Shown here piece by piece: positions 7,498 through 12,655 of a stretch of 12,655 bases of DNA. Each line of letters begins with the position of its first letter. Positions within the stretch are counted from its first letter, which is position 1. The notes below the pieces were generated by a model, which saw nothing but the letters and a program-made list of their open reading frames with translations, made no database searches and had not been told where the DNA came from. Source of the stretch: Deinococcus planocerae (GTDB lineage: Bacteria; Deinococcota; Deinococci; Deinococcales; Deinococcaceae); the NCBI RefSeq assembly GCF_002869765.1, contig NZ_PNOR01000062.1:1-12655 (forward strand). Direction: 5' to 3'. Position numbers and translations under genes: made by a program.

Positions 7498-8538
7498 TCA
7501 CGGCTCCTGCCGGGGGGTGGTGGGCGCGTCACCGGGCGCTTCGGGGCCACCCCCGAACGAGAGCGCCGTCACGACTGCATCCCGGTCAAACTTCATGTTG
7601 CCCAGATTCGCCATGGCCGATTCCGTCGCCCCCTTCACGGTCTCTTCCAACTTCTTGGTCTCGGCCTGTCGCTCCCGGAACCGCGCCAGTTCCGCCTCGT
7701 TCTCCCGCACGCGGTCGGCCATCAGCTCGTCGACCACCCGCACCATCTGCGAGTTGCTGAGGGCTCCCTGCGCCAGCAGGCCGTTTAAGCGGGCGATGAT
7801 CTGCTCGTTGCCGAGCTGCTGCTGGACCGTGTAGGCCGCGAACCCCTCGTTCAGGGCCTGCACCGTTGCCCGGGTCGAGGTGGCATTGGCTGAGTCCTCC
7901 TGCAACTGCTCAGCGTTCTGAACGACCTGTTCACGCAACTCGACCGGCGAGGTGTCGGTGCCCAGCGTCTTGGCGACCTCGCGCGACACCGCCTCGTCCC
8001 GCCGTGCGGCGATGGCCGCCGAGCTCAGCTTCTGCTGCTCCTCGATGGCCCCCCGCCAGCCCAGCTCCAGGCCGAGTTTGTCGCCCTCCGGGACGCTGGG
8101 ACCCAGCTTGTTCAGCGCCTCTATAGCCTTGGCCTGCATGGTGTCGAACCCCTGGGTCAGATCCAACTCGGCCTTGCTCCATAACTCCGGGTCGAATGGC
8201 TGGAGCAGCGCAGTCGAAAGGCTCTCTTCTGCTAGGCGGAACGTGTTGCCCTTGATGCCGAAACTGGTCGCGAGCTGGGCCTCCACACCGTCGACCCCGG
8301 ACTTGCCCGCGAAGATGTCTGTAATGGTCGCCTTCCACACGTCGCCCAGAACCGAATTGGCAACCGTGCCGGTCAAGTTGCCGAGGGTACCGAAGGGGTC
8401 CTTGAAAAAGCCGAAGATCGTCTCAGCGTTGAACGGGTACCCCTTCAGGCCCTCTTCCAAGGCCTTCCTGAGATCCACCGCCTGGGCCTGGGTGCCCAGC
8501 GTCAGGGCCAGCGTCGTCACCAGTGCTTTGCGCTTCAT
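7498..8538 (-). CDS. Secreted helical protein in the VirB5/TrbJ position
   Basis: A 346-residue protein with a clear Sec signal (MKRK, then ALVTTLALTLGTQAQA, cleavage after residue 20). The mature part is predicted almost wholly alpha-helical. It has charged amphipathic stretches at about 165-310, rich in Q, E, A and R and likely to form coiled coils, and a disordered Pro-rich end (331-346). There are no membrane segments after the signal and no cysteines. It lies between VirB4 and the VirB6-like gene, where VirB5 (pilus-tip adhesin) or TrbJ is found in other systems, and its export and helical make-up fit. Sequence identity to VirB5 is not visible to me, so the role is inferred from position. 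The start at 8538 has GGAGG 7 bases upstream (8546-8550). The frame stays open far upstream through VirB4, but that part is noncoding. It starts 26 bases after VirB4 ends. Confidence 0.8.
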   Translation of the reverse strand: MKRKALVTTLALTLGTQAQAVDLRKALEEGLKGYPFNAETIFGFFKDPFGTLGNLTGTVANSVLGDVWKATITDIFAGKSGVDGVEAQLATSFGIKGNTFRLAEESLSTALLQPFDPELWSKAELDLTQGFDTMQAKAIEALNKLGPSVPEGDKLGLELGWRGAIEEQQKLSSAAIAARRDEAVSREVAKTLGTDTSPVELREQVVQNAEQLQEDSANATSTRATVQALNEGFAAYTVQQQLGNEQIIARLNGLLAQGALSNSQMVRVVDELMADRVRENEAELARFRERQAETKKLEETVKGATESAMANLGNMKFDRDAVVTALSFGGGPEAPGDAPTTPRQEP

Positions 8539-8564
8539 CTGCCTGCCTCCCCGTTCTGCTGGGC

Positions 8565-11135
8565 TCACGTCTGGCCGTACGCCAGCGCCGTCAGGGCGGC
8601 GCGCAGATCGCCGCCGGCCCGCGCGATGGCCTCGTCGCGGCGGGCCATCGCCTGCGCCGAGGTCGTGAAGGTCCACAGGTCCAGCGGCGTGGGCCGCACC
8701 CAGATCACGTCGCCCAGGCTGCCGGTCTCGGTCCGGACCCAGGCCAGCACCTCGCTGTACACGCCGTCGACGCGCTTGAGGTCCAAAAACGCCTCCATCG
8801 CCGCCTGCGGCAGGTGCAGCAGGTCCCGCACCGCCTCCTCCTCGCCGGGGGTGCGCAGCAGGTAGTGGTAGGTGGTGTTTTGCAGGATGCCGTGCGCCTC
8901 GGGGCGCTGGAAGTCGGCCATCGACTGGCTGACGCTCCACACGGCGGCGTTGTAGCGCCGGAAGCGGCGGTAGAGCTCGACCACGAAGTGCGCGGCGGCG
9001 GGGATGGTCAGCAGCGCCCAGCACTCGTCGAAGATCACCACCTTGCGCCGGGTCCGGTCGCCCCTCACCCGGCGCCAGACCAGATCGGCGATCAGCATGA
9101 TGCCGACGGTCGCCAGCGGCGAGTCGAGCTGGAACCGGCTGGTGTCGTAGCAGACCAGCCGGGCGCCGGAAAGCGGCACGCTGGTCGTGCGGTCCACGAA
9201 GCTGCCGTAGGGCGTCTTGCCGGTCCAGTTTTGCAGGGTCCGCGCCAGGGTGTCGGCCAGGTGCCGGTCCTCGGCGGTCACGGTCTTGTCCCCGACGCGC
9301 TCCAGGTTCGAGAGCGTCCGCACGAAGTCCGACAGCCGCACCTCTCCGAGCCGGGGGCGGAACTCGCCGCCCTCGAATACCTCGTCGGTCTTGCGCAGGT
9401 ACGCGGCGCGCAGCGCGGTGCCGATCAGGGCGTCCTCCTCGGCCTCCAGCCGGGGGACCACCCCGCCCACCATCGCCCGCACCACCCCCGCCAGAAACGC
9501 GATCTTGTCCTCGTCGGGCGCGGTCTCGCCGGGGGCCAGGTCGAAGGGGTTGATCGCCGTCTGGCCGCCGGGCTCGACATCGATCATGGCGCCGCCCAGC
9601 AGCTCCACCGTCTTCTCGTAGCTGCGTCCCCGATCCACGATGATCACGTCCACGTCGTCCTGGCGCAGCAACTCGGTGATCATGTACTGGGCGAAAAAGG
9701 TCTTGCCCTGCCCGGAGCCGCCCACGATCAGGGCGTTCCAGTTGGTCATGCCGGGATCGAAGGGGTCGAGGAAGGTCAGCGCCTTCCAGCGGTTGTGAAA
9801 CATCGCGGTGGGGCGGCGGTGCCCGGCCCAGGGCGCGCCCAGGGGGAAGAAGTGCGCGGCGTTGGTCTCCAGCAGGCTCAGCCGCTGGTCGATCAATTCG
9901 CCGCCGAACGGCAGGCACTGGGTAAACGGCGCGAGCAGCCCGTGCTGGAGGATCAGGAAGGGGCTGCCCGGAACGCTGGCCGAGGCCCCGAAGGCCCGGG
10001 TGATGCGCGATTCGAGGTCCTTGCTGTCGGCGCCGAGGACCACCAGCGACACGCCGACCTGATACACGTGGTCGCCCGCCGCCGTGATGTGCTCGATGGC
10101 CGCCTCGGCCTCGGCCAGGCCGGTGCGCACGTTGGGATCGACGTACACGTTGGTGTCGACCGAAGCCGAGTAGAACTTGCGGGCCGAGGACTTGAGCCGC
10201 TGCATGGCCTTGTTGTAGGGGTCGTGTTGGAGGTCGACCACCAGGTACAGCTCGCCGGAGGCGTCCAGCAGGTGATTGATCATGCCGTAGGCGGTCTCGT
10301 CCGGGCTGTGGACCAGGCCCAGCATCCGCGCCCGGCGCCACCCCAGGCCCAGTTCGTGCGGGCGGCTGTTGTCCAGCTCGGACTTTGCCAGTTGCGCGCG
10401 CAGCGTGGGGGGCGCCAGACCGCCGAAGCGTTCGAGCACCTCGGCGGGCAGCACCTGCCACGTTGGCCGGTAGCCGGGCACCGGCAGGTGCTTAAGGGCC
10501 GGGTTGAGAAATCGGAAGCACAGCGAGAACACGTCCTCGTCGGTCATGGCCCGCGCCTCCAACCCCGCCGAGGCCAGGAAGTGCAGCAGCCGCTGCCGGA
10601 CCGCGCCCGCCTCCAGCAGGCGTTCCTCGAACTCGGGGGCGGTGTAGCCGATGTGGGTCTTGCGCCGCAGCAGCGGCACCGCGCTCCCCAGCGCGTAGCT
10701 GAGCAGGTTCGGGCGGGTGCCCAGCCGTTTCTCGCCCACCGTGACGCTCAGGTAGGCCCGCCAGCGCAGCACCTCGCCGGGCAGCTCGGCCAGCCCCTCA
10801 TAGAACTCGGCGCGTTTCTCGCCCAGCAGCCGGGCCAGCGGCACCGGGCTGGTCGTCTCGGCGCGGTACGGGGCGATGCCCGCCGCGCCCACCGGACCGA
10901 CCTCCACGGTCAGGCGCAGCCGCTGGCCCTGCGGCACGGCGTTGCGAAGCACCCCCTTGAGCTGGCGCAGCACCAGTTCCAGGCCGCCGCCGGTCAGAAA
11001 GAGTGCCGGGGGAAACTGCACCTCCACCCCGACCTCCATGCGGCCATCGGCCAGGAACATGGTGCCCCCCCGCAGGTCCCAGTACGGCAGGGCGTCCAGG
11101 AGCGAGCGGGTGCGGGCTTGCGTGAGCCTGGACAT
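8565..11135 (-). CDS. virB4: VirB4-family type IV secretion ATPase
   Basis: An 856-residue ATPase of the VirB4/TrbE/TraC family, which energises pilus biogenesis and substrate transfer at the inner membrane. The N-terminal half (about 1-440) is the family-specific domain and shows no strong membrane span. The C-terminal RecA-like domain has Walker A GGSGQGKTF (472-480), the following VIIVDRGRSYEKTVELLGG segment (497-515) typical of VirB4, and Walker B KVVIFDECW (698-706). After these come the SVSQS motif (734-738) and NTTYHYLLR (753-761). These cover the motifs expected of an active enzyme, and the length is normal for the family. The start at 11135 is chosen because its ATG overlaps the VirB3-like stop by one base (TGATG), a classic coupling arrangement. 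The frame extends upstream to 11318, but that part lies inside the VirB3-like gene and reads as Gly/Ala/Arg-rich shadow sequence. It is the most reliable marker that this operon is a type IV secretion system. Confidence 0.97.
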   Translation of the reverse strand: MSRLTQARTRSLLDALPYWDLRGGTMFLADGRMEVGVEVQFPPALFLTGGGLELVLRQLKGVLRNAVPQGQRLRLTVEVGPVGAAGIAPYRAETTSPVPLARLLGEKRAEFYEGLAELPGEVLRWRAYLSVTVGEKRLGTRPNLLSYALGSAVPLLRRKTHIGYTAPEFEERLLEAGAVRQRLLHFLASAGLEARAMTDEDVFSLCFRFLNPALKHLPVPGYRPTWQVLPAEVLERFGGLAPPTLRAQLAKSELDNSRPHELGLGWRRARMLGLVHSPDETAYGMINHLLDASGELYLVVDLQHDPYNKAMQRLKSSARKFYSASVDTNVYVDPNVRTGLAEAEAAIEHITAAGDHVYQVGVSLVVLGADSKDLESRITRAFGASASVPGSPFLILQHGLLAPFTQCLPFGGELIDQRLSLLETNAAHFFPLGAPWAGHRRPTAMFHNRWKALTFLDPFDPGMTNWNALIVGGSGQGKTFFAQYMITELLRQDDVDVIIVDRGRSYEKTVELLGGAMIDVEPGGQTAINPFDLAPGETAPDEDKIAFLAGVVRAMVGGVVPRLEAEEDALIGTALRAAYLRKTDEVFEGGEFRPRLGEVRLSDFVRTLSNLERVGDKTVTAEDRHLADTLARTLQNWTGKTPYGSFVDRTTSVPLSGARLVCYDTSRFQLDSPLATVGIMLIADLVWRRVRGDRTRRKVVIFDECWALLTIPAAAHFVVELYRRFRRYNAAVWSVSQSMADFQRPEAHGILQNTTYHYLLRTPGEEEAVRDLLHLPQAAMEAFLDLKRVDGVYSEVLAWVRTETGSLGDVIWVRPTPLDLWTFTTSAQAMARRDEAIARAGGDLRAALTALAYGQT

Positions 11136-11536
11136 CAGGTCACCCCGCCCTGGAGCGGCTCGGAAGACGGCGCCGCGGCCCGCCCCACCCGCCGGGCCTG
11201 CTTTCTGGAGGGCCGCACCAGGAAGCGGTCCTCGCGCGGCACGATCAGCGGGGAGGAGCACACGTCGCGCTGCACCCGGTAGCGGTCGCCCTGGGTCAGC
11301 CAGGCCACGACGTGCCACAGCGCCCGCCCGGGAAAGAAGTGCTTGATCAGTCCCACCAGTTTCGACAGCGCGAAGCCGCTCAGGCCCGCCAGCGGCAGGG
11401 ACAGCAGCGCGGGCGCGCGGTCCTGCCAGAATTGCAGGGCCACCAGCGTGCCGAACGCGACGGTGAACAGCGCCCAGAGGTCCATGCCCAGCACGGTGAG
11501 GGGCACGGCGAGACGGTAGACGCGCATACGGAGCAT
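11135..11536 (-). CDS. VirB3-like inner-membrane protein
   Basis: A 133-residue protein. Hydrophobic segments at about 9-35 and 42-63 likely form a membrane hairpin, followed by a basic soluble tail of some 65 residues that would face the cytoplasm. Short length, early membrane segments and a position directly before virB4 are the usual features of VirB3, which binds VirB4 and helps assemble the pilus. In some systems the two genes are fused; here they are separate, but their stop and start overlap by one base. The ATG at 11536 is preferred over the one at 11527 because GAGGAG lies 5 bases before the first. The VirB3 call is based on synteny and topology, as the family is poorly conserved. 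A tail this long is at the upper end for VirB3. Confidence 0.75.
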   Translation of the reverse strand: MLRMRVYRLAVPLTVLGMDLWALFTVAFGTLVALQFWQDRAPALLSLPLAGLSGFALSKLVGLIKHFFPGRALWHVVAWLTQGDRYRVQRDVCSSPLIVPREDRFLVRPSRKQARRVGRAAAPSSEPLQGGVT

Positions 11537-11570
11537 AGGGTCTCCTCGGCGGGGTTGGGGCGCGGGACGC

Positions 11571-12065
11571 TCAGGGGGCCGGGGCGCCTGCGCCGGTCGC
11601 GCAGATGTTCGTGTTCGAGCCGGTGGCCAGCGACATGATCGAGCGGGCGCCGAGGATCACGGCGGCCCCCGCCAACGCGGCGATCAGGATGGAGGTGGAC
11701 CTCTTGCCGCCTACCGCAAGGCTGATGCCCGCGACCACGATGGCGATCAACACCAGGCCGATGCCCACCGGGCCGCGCAGCCAGCCCGACATCGTGCAGA
11801 TGCCCGTGTTGACCGTCGTGAAGGGACTGGTGTTCTCGGCCACGCCCTCACCCACGTCTGGGCCGTCCTGTGCCAGAGCCTCCTGCGACAGCGCTAGCAC
11901 CGCCGCCGCCATCCCCCAGACGAAGCCCTGGCGAGGCGTGGTGGGGTGGGAACGGACTTGGCTCTCGGTCCAGTGTCGAAGGGTCAGACTGGCGGTGAAC
12001 ACCTGTTGCCCCGCCCGGTCTACAAACAAACGTGCCTTCTTGAGAACAACCGGCGTTGAATACAT
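11571..12065 (-). CDS. VirB2/TrbC-like pilin precursor
   Basis: A 164-residue precursor. A hydrophilic N-terminal stretch (1-46) is followed by a hydrophobic signal core (48-60) and a cleavage site after ALA at residue 65, leaving a mature protein of about 99 residues. The mature part has two hydrophobic segments (about 99-117 and 124-147) separated by a short basic turn, GGKRSTS. This is the standard VirB2/TrbC pilin plan, and long leaders are known in that family. Cysteines at 90 and 155 flank the membrane pair. It is the first gene of the operon, 34 bases before the VirB3-like gene. The start at 12065 is supported by AAAGGGGG 7 bases upstream. The internal ATG at residue 52 lacks a ribosome site and would shorten the signal. 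The frame is open further upstream to 12365, but that part runs through the divergent gene and is rejected. Confidence 0.8.
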   Translation of the reverse strand: MYSTPVVLKKARLFVDRAGQQVFTASLTLRHWTESQVRSHPTTPRQGFVWGMAAAVLALSQEALAQDGPDVGEGVAENTSPFTTVNTGICTMSGWLRGPVGIGLVLIAIVVAGISLAVGGKRSTSILIAALAGAAVILGARSIMSLATGSNTNICATGAGAPAP

Positions 12066-12089
12066 CTCTGTGCCCCCTTTATGCCGAAC

Positions 12090-12095
12090 TACACT
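12090..12095 (+). promoter_or_regulatory. Candidate -10 box for a leaderless divergent transcript
   Basis: TACACT fits TANNNT and is followed by six bases (12096-12101) and then the ATG at 12102. Transcription starting at or next to that ATG would give a leaderless mRNA, a pattern well documented in Deinococcus. No ribosome binding site precedes the ATG, which agrees. No clear -35 hexamer is visible. Confidence 0.45.
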
Positions 12096-12098
12096 CCG

Positions 12099-12104
12099 AT
12101 TATG
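12099..12104 (-). promoter_or_regulatory. Candidate -10 box of the secretion operon
   Basis: CATAAT on the minus strand matches TATAAT in five of six bases. It would start transcription near 12092, giving a short leader ahead of the AAAGGGGG ribosome site at 12073-12080. No good -35 box is seen at the usual distance, so an activator may be needed or the call may be wrong. The hexamer overlaps the ATG of the divergent gene. Confidence 0.35.
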
Positions 12105-12460
12105 AAAATCGACGAGCAGACCAGAGTGGAAATCCAACAGGCACTCGGCCACGGCGTCCCCGACCCGGGCGCGCCGGGCTTCGTCGCCTTCTATTCGCGG
12201 CTGGAAACCGAGCACCCCGAACTGGCGTCGCGCCTGATCGCCGGCCTGCGACACGACGAGGCGGGCGGCGAGACCGACGCGCGGGCTCTCTTTCCGGAGC
12301 AGGAGGCGCAGGCCCGCACCCGCGCCCAGGCCCGCTCGGTGCTTCGGCGGCTGTTCTACCGGCAAGACGACCTGACCGACGAGTGGTCGGTGAGCAAGGG
12401 CAAGGTGGGTCTGGCCGGCCTGCTGGGCGTGAGCCTGCTGCTGGGTCCCATGCTGCTGGC

Positions 12461-12461
<1 letters not shown>
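12102..12461 (+). CDS. N-terminal part of a single-span membrane protein, cut off
   Basis: The readable part covers 120 residues: a soluble, charged, Arg/Glu/Ala-rich N-terminal region of about 100 residues (begins MKIDEQTRVEIQQAL), then a hydrophobic segment at about 103-120 (GLAGLLGVSLLLGPMLLA). A cytoplasmic domain followed by one membrane span is the layout of VirB10/TrbI and VirB8 proteins, and the gene is divergent from a secretion operon that lacks both. This is a suggestion from topology, since no family motif is visible. Third codon positions are strongly G/C, supporting the frame. The start at 12102 is preferred over an in-frame ATG at 12081, because the TANNNT box lies between them and neither has a ribosome site. 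Beyond 12461 the sequence is a homopolymer artefact, so the rest of the gene is not recoverable. Confidence 0.65.

Positions 12462-12655
<194 letters not shown>

Noticed and set aside
8539..10461. Upstream extension of the VirB5-position gene through virB4
   Set aside because: The part upstream of 8538 is off-frame virB4 sequence. A strong ribosome site and signal peptide mark the true start at 8538.
8523..11282. Plus-strand frame of 919 codons opposite virB4
   Set aside because: Antisense shadow of a gene with a complete set of VirB4 ATPase motifs. The composition is biased and there is no start signal.
11136..11318. Upstream extension of virB4 to 11318
   Set aside because: It lies within the VirB3-like gene and has shadow-like composition. 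The TGATG stop-start overlap at 11135 gives the proper start.
12066..12365. Upstream extension of the pilin gene to 12365
   Set aside because: It crosses the divergent plus-strand gene and both candidate promoters. AAAGGGGG before 12065 fits the shorter start.

Overview
The window looks like accessory DNA from a high-GC diderm bacterium, most likely Deinococcus or a relative. Three things suggest this: strong G/C at third codon positions; a start site with a TANNNT -10 box six bases before an ATG, the leaderless pattern known from Deinococcus; and beta-helix lipoproteins of a kind common there. The assignment is inferred from style, not from a marker gene. Almost everything lies on the minus strand.

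Region 1 (1-3135, minus strand) carries two related secreted lipoproteins. The gene at 1243-3135 encodes a complete 630-residue right-handed beta-helix protein. The gene at 106-906 encodes a 266-residue paralogue that keeps the lipoprotein signal and N-terminal domain but stops where the helix should begin. A possible 3' end of a plus-strand gene sits at 1-60, with a hairpin between it and the short paralogue. Each lipoprotein gene has its own clear ribosome binding site and an upstream gap.

Region 2 (3136-3480) is a gap without a convincing gene. It holds a candidate promoter and a 14-base palindrome for the beta-helix gene.

Region 3 (3481-12065, minus strand) is a tight operon encoding the core of a type IV secretion (conjugation) machine. 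In transcription order it reads VirB2-like pilin, VirB3-like protein, VirB4 ATPase, secreted helical protein in the VirB5/TrbJ position, VirB6/TrbL-like channel protein, and VirD4/TraG coupling ATPase. Junctions range from a 1-base overlap to 34 bases, so the genes are probably co-transcribed and partly translationally coupled. VirD4 would bring substrate DNA or protein to the machine. VirB4 would power pilus and channel assembly with VirB3. The VirB2-like and VirB5-like proteins would form the surface fibre, and VirB6 the inner-membrane passage. No relaxase, VirB1, VirB7, VirB9 or VirB11 is visible here, and VirB8 or VirB10 could at most be the cut-off divergent gene.

Region 4 (12102 to the end, plus strand) starts a divergent gene for a protein with about 100 soluble residues and then one membrane segment, perhaps another secretion component. 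Its sequence is lost at 12461. From there to 12655 the window is almost pure G and C homopolymer, with no A and two T, and is best treated as a sequencing or assembly artefact.
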